This document shows positions 1-6,340 of a stretch of 7,535 nucleotides of DNA, piece after piece (position 1 is the first letter of the stretch; the number at the start of each line of letters is the position of its first letter). Source of the stretch: Calditrichota bacterium. GTDB taxonomy: Bacteria > Calditrichota > Calditrichia > RBG-13-44-9. The notes beneath the pieces are model-generated. The model did no database searches and was not told where the DNA came from. It saw nothing but the letters and a program-made list of their open reading frames with translations. The position numbers and the translations under genes were made by a program. The stretch spans positions 1-7,535 of the forward strand of contig JAFGSO010000233.1 of the NCBI GenBank assembly GCA_016934605.1, written 5' to 3'.

Positions 1-526
1 CGGTCTGACGGTCTCCGATTATCAATTCCCTCTGGCCACGTCCAATGGGTATCATTGAATCGATGGCTTTCAGACCGGTCTGAAGAGGTTCTTTAACCGG
101 CTGCCGGTAAATGACACCCGGCGCTTTCTGGTCAACAGGAGAATATTCCCTGGTTTTAACCGTTCCTTTGCCATCTTTGGGTTCGCCGAGAGGATTCACC
201 ACCCTTCCCAACAATTCCTTGCCCACCGGAACCTGCATAATCCGCTTGGTCCGACGGACGGTGTCTCCCTCTTTTACCAGATAATCCTCACCGAACAGAA
301 CACAACCAACATTGTCTTCTTCCAGGTTCAAAACCACCCCCATCACATCATGGGGAAATTCCACCAGTTCTCCGGCCATAACCTTTGATAATCCGTAAAC
401 ACGCGATATCCCGTCACCTACTTCCAGAACGGTCCCCACGTCGTAAACGTCGGTTTCTTTTTCATAGCCGGCCAGTTGTTTCTTGAGAATGGCAGATATC
501 TCATCAGGTTTAACATCAACGGCCAT
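1..526 (-). CDS. atpA: ATP synthase F1 subunit alpha, N-terminal part (cut by window edge)
   Basis: The alpha subunit alternates with beta in the F1 hexamer and carries the non-catalytic nucleotide sites. Translating the minus strand from the ATG at 526 gives 175 uninterrupted codons that follow the family closely: an N-terminal stretch with DEISAILKKQL, the beta-barrel domain (about residues 26-95), GRVVNPLGEP at about 107-116, and EPLQTGLKAIDSMIPIGRGQ at 146-165. The visible part ends at GDRQT (171-175), the start of the GDRQTGKT Walker A loop, so the rest lies beyond the left edge. The start is supported by family alignment and by a GAGG-type ribosome site 7 bases upstream. It is the last visible gene of the atp cluster, 34 bases after atpH. 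The reading frame is intact and I see no unusual residue. Identity is essentially certain. Confidence 0.98.
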   Translation of the reverse strand, partial: MAVDVKPDEISAILKKQLAGYEKETDVYDVGTVLEVGDGISRVYGLSKVMAGELVEFPHDVMGVVLNLEEDNVGCVLFGEDYLVKEGDTVRRTKRIMQVPVGKELLGRVVNPLGEPKDGKGTVKTREYSPVDQKAPGVIYRQPVKEPLQTGLKAIDSMIPIGRGQRELIIGDRQT

Positions 527-560
527 CGATAATCCTCATTATTTTAGACTTCAGACTTTC

Positions 561-1100
561 TCATCCCGGGGAAACCATTGTTTCCCGGAGTTTGTTCAAC
601 TGATTCCGAATACTGGTATCAATTACGGTATCACCTATCCTCACAATAAAACCCCCCAGGAGACCCGAATCCACCTGCTGTTCCAGTACCACATCCTGAC
701 CGGAATAACGGTCCAGCTGTTTTTTGAGGCTGGAGAGTTGTTCATCTGTCAGCTCATGAGCAGAAATCAGTTGTCCCCGTAAAATTCCTCTCGACTCATC
801 GAGCAGCTTCAGAAAATATCCAATGATTCCGGGGAGATATTCCTCCCTTTTTTTGTCCAGAAGAAAGAAAATAAAATTATATGTCAGCGAATCAATTCTG
901 TTTTTTAAAAATTCCCGGACAAAATTTTTCTTATCAGAAGTCTGAATCACGGGGGATTCCAGAAATTCTACCAGTTCTTCTGAACCGGCAATCATTTGCT
1001 GGATCTGTTTGAGATCCTCTCCCACGGATTCCAGTTTATTTTCATCTGCGGCCAGTTCGAACAGAGCTCTGGCATATCTTCGGACAACTCGTGACTCCAT
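561..1100 (-). CDS. atpH: ATP synthase F1 subunit delta
   Basis: Delta sits on top of the F1 hexamer and links it to the peripheral stalk formed by the b subunits. The 179-residue product has the usual family length. It begins with the family signature RRYARALFELA (about residues 7-17) and ends with the conserved C-terminal stretch GLLGGFIVRIGDTVIDTSIR (about 146-165), followed by LNKLRE. It is predicted to be soluble and mostly helical, with no membrane segment. The gene lies 14 bases after atpF and 34 bases before atpA, the usual delta-alpha order. Its ribosome site (AGGAA) overlaps the atpF stop codon and is about 12 bases from the ATG, a slightly long spacing that suggests coupling to atpF translation. 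The gene looks complete and functional. Confidence 0.97.
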   Translation of the reverse strand: MESRVVRRYARALFELAADENKLESVGEDLKQIQQMIAGSEELVEFLESPVIQTSDKKNFVREFLKNRIDSLTYNFIFFLLDKKREEYLPGIIGYFLKLLDESRGILRGQLISAHELTDEQLSSLKKQLDRYSGQDVVLEQQVDSGLLGGFIVRIGDTVIDTSIRNQLNKLRETMVSPG

Positions 1101-1114
1101 CAGGGAACTGTTTC

Positions 1115-1609
1115 CTAGTTTTTCTTTAACTGATCCAGATCTTTAATATAACTGTCGATCATGTCCCGATGCTTTTTTGAATCCAGGTTTTCCTGGATCA
1201 GCTGAGACGCTGCCTGGATTGCCAGATCGGCCACCTGTTTTTTGAGTTCCAGGACTGCTGCTTCGGTCTCTCTTTCTATGTCCGCCCGGGCTCTCTCGTG
1301 CAGTTTTTGCGCTTCTTCTCTGGCCTTCTGGATCATTTCATTTTTAATATTTTCTGCAATATCCTTATTTTCTTTCAGCATTTTCTGGATATTTTCCTGT
1401 GCTTCGGCCATCATCTTCTGTTGTTCTTCCATCAGTTTCTGTGCTCCCAGCTGGGTTTCCTCCGCTTTGCTCAGTGAATCGCTGATGGTTTTTTCTCTTT
1501 TTTCAACCGCCTCCATCAGAGGTTTCCAGGCAAGTTTGGCCAGCACGAAAAAAAGCACCAGAAAGGTGACCCATGTCCATATCATTATGCCGGGTTCAAG
1601 TTGAAGCAT
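1115..1609 (-). CDS. atpF: ATP synthase F0 subunit b
   Basis: Subunit b is the peripheral stalk, holding F1 still against the membrane sector while the c-ring turns. The 164-residue protein is of normal length. Residues about 7-26 form one hydrophobic membrane helix (IMIWTWVTFLVLFFVLAKLA), followed by the family motif WKPLMEAVEKRE. A long charged helix runs from about 35 to 160, rich in Glu, Lys, Gln and Ala with no Pro or Gly break, as expected for the stalk coiled coil that dimerises and contacts delta. The ATG at 1609 is preceded by a GGTGA-like ribosome site. The gene follows atpE by 21 bases. Only one b-type gene is present in the window, so the stalk is probably a b homodimer, unless a b' gene lies elsewhere. 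Confidence 0.97.
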   Translation of the reverse strand: MLQLEPGIMIWTWVTFLVLFFVLAKLAWKPLMEAVEKREKTISDSLSKAEETQLGAQKLMEEQQKMMAEAQENIQKMLKENKDIAENIKNEMIQKAREEAQKLHERARADIERETEAAVLELKKQVADLAIQAASQLIQENLDSKKHRDMIDSYIKDLDQLKKN

Positions 1610-1630
1610 ATTTCACCACTATGTTTTTAA

Positions 1631-1858
1631 TTATTTCAAGCTTAATAAGAAACAGATCACCAGTCCGAAGAAGGCCACGCCTTCGATGAGAGCAGCCGAA
1701 ATAATCATGGAAGTTCGGATGGCGTTTGCTGCTTCAGGTTGTCTGGCAGTTCCTTCCATGGCGGCACTGCCGATACGGCCAATTCCCAGACCAGCTGCAA
1801 TCGCCACAATTGCCGCACCAATACCAGCAGCCAGATACGCCAATGCAAGATCACTCAT
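1631..1858 (-). CDS. atpE: ATP synthase F0 subunit c (proton-type rotor ring subunit)
   Basis: Subunit c forms the rotating membrane ring that carries the coupling ion. The 75-residue protein is a two-helix hairpin. Helix 1 (about residues 6-33) is glycine-rich, with G23, G25, G27 and G30 for tight ring packing. A polar loop ARQPE (38-42) contacts the F1 stalk, and helix 2 (about 47-73) carries the ion-binding carboxylate E59 in ALIEGVAFFG. Compared with sodium-binding c subunits, the Gln of helix 1 is replaced by I26, the Ser and Thr after the Glu by G60 and V61, and the Tyr by F64. The site therefore looks proton-specific. The gene has the clearest ribosome site of the atp genes, consistent with the many copies of c per complex. 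The start is ATG. Confidence 0.97.
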   Translation of the reverse strand: MSDLALAYLAAGIGAAIVAIAAGLGIGRIGSAAMEGTARQPEAANAIRTSMIISAALIEGVAFFGLVICFLLSLK

Positions 1859-1862
1859 TACA

Positions 1863-1870
1863 TCCTCCTT
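1863..1870 (-). promoter_or_regulatory. Strong Shine-Dalgarno site of atpE
   Basis: On the minus strand AAGGAGGA lies 4 bases upstream of the atpE ATG. It is a near-perfect match to the anti-Shine-Dalgarno sequence, better than the sites of the neighbouring atp genes. The c subunit is needed in about ten copies per complex against one of a, so a strong site here fits the known translational control of stoichiometry in atp operons. Confidence 0.8.
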
Positions 1871-1900
1871 TGTGATTAAGTTAGATCCTCTATCAAAAAA

Positions 1901-2737
1901 TCAATGTTCGGGATGCATCGCCATCCCGATAAACAGCGATGATAACATTGTGAATATGTATGCCTGAATGAATGCTACCAAAATTTCAAGCAGATTGATA
2001 AAAATGGCAAATCCAATAGCAAATGGTGAAACAAAAAAACTGCCAATGGCAATTATAAGGCCTATGAGTGCATAGATAACAGTGTGACCGGCAATCATAT
2101 TGGCGAAAAGTCGCATGGCCAGTGCAAAAGGTTTGGTGAAAAGACCAAAAATTTCGATGGGAACCACTACAAATACCAGCGGAAGAGGAATACCATGAGG
2201 CACCATACTTTTCCAGTAACCGATAGGCCCGTTCTTGACCATACCCATAATTTGCGTGGTGAAGAAGGTAACGATAGCCAGTGAGGCTGTTACCGAAATA
2301 TTTCCGGTAGCTGTTGCGAAAAGCGGGATAAGTCCCATCAGGTTACAGGTGAGGATAAACAGGAACATGGTTGAAAGCAGCGGGGTCATCCGCCTGCCAT
2401 CCTTCGGCCCCATATTGGGAATCGAGATTTCATCCCGCACAAAAAGCACCACCGATTCCAGAATGGCTGCAAAGCCACGGGGTACCAGACTTTTTTTCCG
2501 GAAAAGGAGCCAGAATGTCACTATCAGAAAAAACGAGGCGAACCACATCATCACAACATGCTGAGTAATGGAAAGATCTATTTCAACTCCGAACAAATGG
2601 AATGGCTCGAATCTGGGAAGGTGAATGTGATAGCCCAGCAGATTCCATTCGTGGGAATCCTGAATATGATGAATGATATACCGTCCCAGGTCCGGCTCAT
2701 GTTCCGGTGACTGCGCGACAGCGGTTGTATCGGTCAT
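1901..2737 (-). CDS. atpB: ATP synthase F0 subunit a
   Basis: Subunit a provides the two proton half-channels beside the c-ring. The 278-residue protein has an amphipathic N-terminal extension (about 1-58), then hydrophobic helices at about 60-80, 120-140, 150-166, 183-203, 206-235 and 238-272. The family marker NLMGLIP is at 132-138. The essential arginine is R209 in ALAMRLFANMIAGH, and the last helix carries E251 and Q258 in EILVAFIQAYIF. Every landmark expected in a working subunit is present. The start ATG overlaps the stop of the upstream AtpI-like gene in an ATGA arrangement (4 shared bases), a common sign of translational coupling, and an AGAGGA ribosome site lies about 9 bases upstream. 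atpE follows after 42 bases. The His-rich N-terminus (H13, H23, H24, H29, H37, H39) is noticeable but not diagnostic. Confidence 0.97.
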   Translation of the reverse strand: MTDTTAVAQSPEHEPDLGRYIIHHIQDSHEWNLLGYHIHLPRFEPFHLFGVEIDLSITQHVVMMWFASFFLIVTFWLLFRKKSLVPRGFAAILESVVLFVRDEISIPNMGPKDGRRMTPLLSTMFLFILTCNLMGLIPLFATATGNISVTASLAIVTFFTTQIMGMVKNGPIGYWKSMVPHGIPLPLVFVVVPIEIFGLFTKPFALAMRLFANMIAGHTVIYALIGLIIAIGSFFVSPFAIGFAIFINLLEILVAFIQAYIFTMLSSLFIGMAMHPEH

Positions 2738-3120
2738 CCAGAATTTCCTCTTTTCAGCGACGATTGATGTATAATCCAGATTTCCAGAGCCAGAAAGCTG
2801 AAATAAGCTACCAGCAGCGAAAGGATCAGAGTGAACTGTTCCATTCCAAAATAAAAAAGAACGAGCAGGAGAATAAACATAGCAGCAAATCTCACAAACA
2901 TTCCGCCGAAAAATGCTGTATAGAACAGTTTATCCGGCTTGTTTATACCCCGCGCGATTACTATTGCACCTGTCAGAAAATTCAACCAGGCTATTACCAG
3001 CCCTGTCCAGGCTTCCGGAAATCCGATTTCCGTCAGGCCGGAAACCATTAAAAAGATTAAAAATATCGCAAATATTGCGAATAAATGAAAACTCTTTTTA
3101 AAAAAATTATAGAAGGTCAT
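2734..3120 (-). CDS. atpI: AtpI-like four-helix membrane protein, probable ATP synthase assembly factor
   Basis: The 128-residue protein is almost entirely hydrophobic, with four likely membrane helices at about 11-29, 37-56, 68-92 and 94-117, short polar loops and a basic C-terminal tail (SLKRGNSG). Size, four-helix layout, an arginine early in helix 3 (R77 in GGMFVRFAAMF) and position directly before atpB match the AtpI / ATP synthase subunit I family, whose members help assemble the c-ring. The primary sequence is poorly conserved in that family, so the assignment rests largely on layout and context. The start is ATG. An in-frame TGA a few codons upstream rules out a longer product, and I see no good ribosome site, so it may depend on translation from atpZ 55 bases upstream. 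Its stop overlaps the atpB start. Another small membrane protein remains possible. Confidence 0.65.
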   Translation of the reverse strand: MTFYNFFKKSFHLFAIFAIFLIFLMVSGLTEIGFPEAWTGLVIAWLNFLTGAIVIARGINKPDKLFYTAFFGGMFVRFAAMFILLLVLFYFGMEQFTLILSLLVAYFSFLALEIWIIHQSSLKRGNSG

Positions 3121-3175
3121 ACTGGTAAAGGTCTTTCAGATTATGGGACAATTCCCGGAGCGAGCTGGCGACATT

Positions 3176-3469
3176 TTAGGGGGAAGGTTTATTACTCTTA
3201 TCTTCCTGCATCACCGTTTTAATGAAATGATAGAATCCGGAGACGACGCCGATCACTGCACCTGCAACAGTGAGCCATGGTGTAGTATCCCAGCGCTCAT
3301 CCAGTTTTATTCCAATCCAGGTAAAAATCAGCACAGATAGAAACCAGACCGTTCCCACATTGAGGTATGGTGCTGCTTTCCTATATGCCTCACCAAGGCT
3401 TTCAATATTTTTAGAAGTATTTTTCTGAGCAGATTTATTCTGTTTTTCCGGCGGTTTTTTCATCACCAC
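3176..3469 (-). CDS. atpZ: AtpZ-like two-helix F0F1 ATPase accessory protein
   Basis: The 97-residue protein has a polar, Lys-rich N-terminal tail (1-35), a membrane helix at about 38-55, a loop GIKLDERWDTTPW (53-65), a second helix at about 66-86 and a charged tail. The pattern G-x-K-L-D-x-x-x-x-T-T-P-W followed by a Gly-rich helix ending GFYHF is typical of the AtpZ / ATPase_gene1 family (Pfam PF09527), found at the head of atp operons and reported to form a Mg/Ca-transporting complex with AtpI; its general role is not settled. A strong site GGGAGGAG at 3476-3483, inside the bactofilin gene, gives three candidate starts: GTG 3469, GTG 3466 and ATG 3463. I use 3469 on spacing; with 3463 the protein would be 95 residues. 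Either way it overlaps the bactofilin gene (35 or 29 bases). Confidence 0.8.
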   Translation of the reverse strand: MVMKKPPEKQNKSAQKNTSKNIESLGEAYRKAAPYLNVGTVWFLSVLIFTWIGIKLDERWDTTPWLTVAGAVIGVVSGFYHFIKTVMQEDKSNKPSP

Positions 3470-3884
3470 CGCTTGCTCCTCCCGTCTGATAGCTCAGGGT
3501 ACTGGAAACTGATTTAGTGGATTTCTGGGCACCCATATCAGACTTCCCCTGGAAGATGGCTCCTTCATCAATCACCAGTTTTTTAGCTTTCAGATTGCCG
3601 ATAACAACCGAATTTGCCTCCAGCACCAGTTTTTCTTCAACCCTGATATCTCCCTCGATTCTTCCGCCGATAACCGCCATTCTGGCATTGACTTCACCGG
3701 ATACATCTCCTTTTGCCCCTACGGTAAGGGTATCTCCGGCTTTCACCGCACCCTTCACACGTCCGTCTATCCGAAGACTTCCTTTGGTTTCCACTGAACC
3801 TTCAACATAAGTTCCTGAACCCAGAAAATTGAGTTCATTGGATCCTTTGAAATTTTCGGGCGTCTCTTTTGTTTTCAGCGCCAT
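3435..3884 (-). CDS. Bactofilin family cytoskeletal protein
   Basis: Bactofilins (Pfam PF04519, formerly DUF583) polymerise without nucleotide into filaments that position cell-wall enzymes and other envelope factors. The 149-residue protein has a short polar N-terminal tail (1-20), a beta-helix core at about 21-116 with repeating short hydrophobic strands separated by Gly and Asn/Asp turns (GTYVEGSVETKGSLRIDGRV, then VSGEVNARMAVIGGRIEGDI), and a family-typical end FQGKSDM. A low-complexity Ser/Thr/Gly/Lys tail follows (117-149). The ATG at 3884 has a good ribosome site (AAGGGAGAG, 7-base spacing). The gene starts 24 bases after the M23 peptidase gene. Bactofilin-M23 pairs act together in cell shape in other bacteria (CcmA with Csd proteins in Helicobacter, BacA with LmdC in stalked alphaproteobacteria), so a joint role here is a reasonable inference. 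Confidence 0.93.
   Translation of the reverse strand: MALKTKETPENFKGSNELNFLGSGTYVEGSVETKGSLRIDGRVKGAVKAGDTLTVGAKGDVSGEVNARMAVIGGRIEGDIRVEEKLVLEANSVVIGNLKAKKLVIDEGAIFQGKSDMGAQKSTKSVSSTLSYQTGGASGGDEKTAGKTE
3476..3483 (-). promoter_or_regulatory. Shine-Dalgarno site of atpZ inside the bactofilin reading frame
   Basis: On the minus strand GGGAGGAG lies within the codons for Gly-Gly-Ala near the C-terminus of the bactofilin (about residues 135-137). It is 6 bases from GTG 3469, 9 from GTG 3466 and 12 from ATG 3463. It is the best ribosome site near the atpZ start and implies that atpZ is translated from within the bactofilin message in another frame. Confidence 0.65.
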
Positions 3885-3908
3885 AATAATGCTCTCCCTT
3901 ACATATAA

Positions 3909-4685
3909 CTAATTATTCAGATCAACTACCAGAACCCGGGGATCTATCGGAGATCCGTCTTTCCAGATCTCAAAATGAAGATGCGGTCCAAAAGATTTCT
4001 GACCGGAATTGCCGAGATATCCGATTATCTCACCCTGTTCGATTACCTGATTTTCATAGACAATATTTCGAAGATTATGCTTGTAATAGCTGTAATATCC
4101 TTTTTGATGCCCAATAACAATTGTATTTCCGCCATCAATGGTCCACCCCGAGAAAAGCACAATGCCGCTGCCTGCCGCCTGAATGGGAGTACCTTCCGGA
4201 GCAACAATATCCACACCATTATGGAGATTTTTATTAAAATCCTGGCTGATGAATCCGGTAAGTGGCGCTTTCACCGGGATGGAATTAAAAACAGAGAATG
4301 TCCCCGGATTGGAATTAGATTCCGCATTAGCAGTTGTATTAACATTTTCGAGTTCACTCTGTAAATTCACATAACCCATCAGGCTGTTGCGCACCTTCCG
4401 TCCATAATTTTTCAGCTTATCGAGCTCGGTATTCAGCTCGTTTATCTGTTGCAGCTGTTGCGTAAGCTGTTCATTCTGCTCACGCAGGCTGATGTTCTCA
4501 TAGGCTTTCTGCACAAGTTTTCCGTATGTAATTGCTCCCAGCACAACAGCTACGAAAATGAAGATCATCAGCAGAGCCGCTGCCGTGAGCACCGAATAGC
4601 GAATTCTGATATTTTTGGGCGACGATTCATCATCCGGAATCAGGACAATGCTTAAGAACTTTTTTTTGAATTTTTTATGTGCCAC
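3909..4685 (-). CDS. Membrane-anchored M23 family peptidoglycan endopeptidase
   Basis: A zinc metallopeptidase of the LytM/M23 family, expected to cut peptide cross-bridges of peptidoglycan. The 258-residue protein has a basic cytoplasmic tail (1-30), one membrane helix (about 32-53), a coiled coil (about 60-95, rich in Gln, Glu, Leu and Asn) and a periplasmic M23 domain (about 140-250). The catalytic set is complete: H155 and D159 in HNGVD, H203 in YYKHNL, and H235 and H237 in GPHLHFEIW, so it should be an active enzyme rather than a degenerate LytM regulator. No signal-peptide cleavage site is evident, so it is probably a single-pass anchored protein. The start is GTG at 4685, because an in-frame TAA lies shortly upstream and no Met occurs before residue 40. 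The ribosome site is weak. It follows parB by 22 bases, with the bactofilin next, pointing to a shape or growth module. Confidence 0.93.
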   Translation of the reverse strand: MAHKKFKKKFLSIVLIPDDESSPKNIRIRYSVLTAAALLMIFIFVAVVLGAITYGKLVQKAYENISLREQNEQLTQQLQQINELNTELDKLKNYGRKVRNSLMGYVNLQSELENVNTTANAESNSNPGTFSVFNSIPVKAPLTGFISQDFNKNLHNGVDIVAPEGTPIQAAGSGIVLFSGWTIDGGNTIVIGHQKGYYSYYKHNLRNIVYENQVIEQGEIIGYLGNSGQKSFGPHLHFEIWKDGSPIDPRVLVVDLNN

Positions 4686-4707
4686 AGGTATACCCGAAAT
4701 TGTTTAT

Positions 4708-5586
4708 TTATATTTTAATTTCATCGAACAATTCTAATAATCGGTCTAAATCTTCCCGGGAATAGAAAAAAATTTCAATACTCCCACCATCCTTTTTAGT
4801 ATGCAATTTTACCTGAGTTCCAAATTTTTCACGAAGGTTTCCCTCTGTACGTGAAACAAAAGGGGATTTTTTCCTGGCCTGTTTCTGTAACTGAAAATGA
4901 GGAGAACCGTCCCGGGCTTTTTTCACCTCATCTTCAACCTTCCTTACGGAATAACCGTTTTTAACAACTTTCTTCCATAACTCGATCTGAGTGGCTGAAT
5001 CCGGCATCCCCAGCAATGCTCTGGCATGTCCTTCGCGAATTTCTCCCTTCTTCAGACTTTCCTGAATTTTTTCAGGCAATTTCAGCAGACGGAGCATATT
5101 GGCAACAGTGGCCCGGTCTTTTCCGATTTTTTCGGCCACTTCTTCCTGGGTAAGATTGACTTCATCGATAAGTCTCTGATAACCGTTCGCCAGATCAATG
5201 GGGTTCAGGTGTTCCCTTTGAACATTCTCCACCAGAGCCATCTCCAGCATATCTTCATCGCTGGTGATATCAAGAATATAGGCAGGAATCCATTTCAATC
5301 CCACGGCAATGGCCGCCTTCAAGCGACGTTCTCCGGCTATCAACTGATATCGACCGTCCTCCACCGGCCGTACTGCCACAGGCTGGATGATGCCCTTCTC
5401 ACGAACCGAGTTTTTTAATTCCTCAAAGGCTTCACTATCCATTTCCATACGCGGCTGAAACGGATTCGGATCGATGAGCCCCACATCAATTTCATGTAAC
5501 GCTTTCTTCAGTTTGGGTGCAATCTGGTCCACGGGAGTTGAAATCAGTGCATCCAGACCTTTACCAAGCCTCGTTTTCGATTTCAT
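4708..5586 (-). CDS. parB: Chromosome-partitioning protein ParB (Spo0J type)
   Basis: ParB binds parS, loads onto DNA as a CTP-dependent sliding clamp, recruits SMC and activates ParA. With the ATG at 5586 it is 292 residues. The N-terminus carries the ParA-contact motif RLGKGLDALI (6-15). The CTP-binding domain follows, with NPFQPR (41-46), GERRLKAA (85-92) and ENVQREHLNPI (120-130). A helix-turn-helix parS-binding region spans about 145-170 (TQEEVAEKIGKDRATVANML), then GHARALLG (186-193) and a C-terminal dimerisation segment (about 268-292). A TTG at 5607 would extend it by 7 residues, but the ATG has an AGAGGA-type site about 10 bases upstream and restores the usual length before the LGKGL motif. 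It overlaps parA by 26 bases. All motifs look functional; the second basic residue of the GERR box is Lys instead of the commoner Arg. Confidence 0.96.
   Translation of the reverse strand: MKSKTRLGKGLDALISTPVDQIAPKLKKALHEIDVGLIDPNPFQPRMEMDSEAFEELKNSVREKGIIQPVAVRPVEDGRYQLIAGERRLKAAIAVGLKWIPAYILDITSDEDMLEMALVENVQREHLNPIDLANGYQRLIDEVNLTQEEVAEKIGKDRATVANMLRLLKLPEKIQESLKKGEIREGHARALLGMPDSATQIELWKKVVKNGYSVRKVEDEVKKARDGSPHFQLQKQARKKSPFVSRTEGNLREKFGTQVKLHTKKDGGSIEIFFYSREDLDRLLELFDEIKI
4843..4858 (-). other. parS-like half-site inside parB (tentative)
   Basis: On the minus strand TGTTTCACGT matches the first ten bases of the widespread chromosomal parS palindrome TGTTTCACGTGAAACA. The other half (ACAGAG) is not conserved, so about 11 of 16 positions agree. 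It lies in codons about 242-247 of parB. Functional parS sites usually keep both halves, so this may be a decayed site or chance. Site position near parAB is typical of parS, which is why I list it. Confidence 0.2.
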
Positions 5587-6340
5587 CAGATAACAATTCC
5601 TCTGCAAGCTTCATATAATTGGTGGCCCCGGTGGATGTGGCATCATACATCAAAATGGGTAAACCAAAACTCGGGGCTTCACTGAGTCTGACATTTCTGG
5701 CAATAACAGTGTCATAAACTTTATCTTTGAAATAATTTCTTACCTCGCCTGCTACCTGATTACAAAGATTTAGCCGGTTATCATACATTGTCAATAAAAC
5801 ACCGGAAATAGTCAGATTCTCATTCAAATGTTTCTGAACAAGCCGCACCGTATTGATCAGTTGACTCAAACCTTCCAAAGCATAGTATTCACATTGAATG
5901 GGAATAAGAACACCGTCTGAGGCCGTCAATGCATTCAAAGTGAGAATACCCAGAGACGGCGGACAATCGATAATCATATAATCATATTCACCATTTATTT
6001 TTTTCAGAGCTTCCCGTAATAGCTGTTCGCGGGCAATAACCTGTACAAGTTCAACTTCGGCACCCACCAGATTAATATGTGAGGGCAGCAAATCCAGGTT
6101 GGGTACCTTGGTAGATTGAATCGCTGTATTCACCGACTCCCGGTTCACAATTACATCATAAATACTGGTGGAAAGGGATCTTGAATCGATACCCAGTCCC
6201 GATGTGGCGTTTGCCTGAGGATCGATATCAATGAGAAGGGTTTTTTTTTCGGCAATTGCCAGACATGAAGCAAGATTTACTGCGGTCGTCGTCTTACCGA
6301 CACCACCTTTTTGATTCGCGATTGCAATTGTCATTGTCAT
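5561..6340 (-). CDS. parA: Chromosome-partitioning ATPase ParA (Soj type)
   Basis: ParA dimerises on ATP, binds the nucleoid non-specifically and is released by ParB, which pulls origins apart. The 259-residue protein is of the small chromosomal class, without the N-terminal helix-turn-helix of many plasmid ParAs. It shows the deviant Walker A KGGVGKTT (11-18) with signature lysine K11, switch I LLIDIDPQANAT (35-46) with D40, Walker B YMIIDCPPS (121-129) with D125, and the DNA-binding stretch ARNVRLSEAPSFG (214-226). In that stretch Ala replaces the Pro usual before RN. The first ATG is at 6340, with a second two codons on at 6334; an in-frame TAA upstream limits the start. No ribosome site lies at normal distance; instead a GGAGG core is separated from the ATG by a hairpin. 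It probably leads the operon running into parB. Confidence 0.97.
   Translation of the reverse strand: MTMTIAIANQKGGVGKTTTAVNLASCLAIAEKKTLLIDIDPQANATSGLGIDSRSLSTSIYDVIVNRESVNTAIQSTKVPNLDLLPSHINLVGAEVELVQVIAREQLLREALKKINGEYDYMIIDCPPSLGILTLNALTASDGVLIPIQCEYYALEGLSQLINTVRLVQKHLNENLTISGVLLTMYDNRLNLCNQVAGEVRNYFKDKVYDTVIARNVRLSEAPSFGLPILMYDATSTGATNYMKLAEELLSDEIENEAW

Noticed and set aside
483..782. Plus-strand reading frame of 99 codons
   Set aside because: It lies opposite atpA and atpH, has no family features, and the minus-strand genes are clear-cut.
1242..1604. Plus-strand reading frame, Ser/Phe-rich, resembling a signal-peptide protein
   Set aside because: It is the antisense of the atpF coiled coil; Glu/Lys/Ala-rich codons read backwards give Ser/Phe/Leu-rich nonsense.
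1686..1967. Plus-strand reading frame with hydrophobic Ala/Ile content
   Set aside because: It is the antisense of atpE and the end of atpB; the composition mirrors the c subunit.
2018..2036. Second parS-like half-site (GGTGAAACA) in atpB
   Set aside because: Only about 9 of 16 positions match, and it is explained by coding sequence.
3145..3156. Small inverted repeat GGGACAATTCCC between atpZ and the AtpI-like gene
   Set aside because: Only four pairs with a four-base loop and no T-run; too short to call a terminator or operator.
3517..3810. Plus-strand reading frame opposite the bactofilin
   Set aside because: It is a shadow of the repetitive beta-helix codons with no motif of its own.
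5587..5607. Upstream TTG extension of ParB by 7 residues
   Set aside because: The ATG at 5586 has a better-placed ribosome site, and the extension lies in front of the conserved N-terminal ParA-contact motif.
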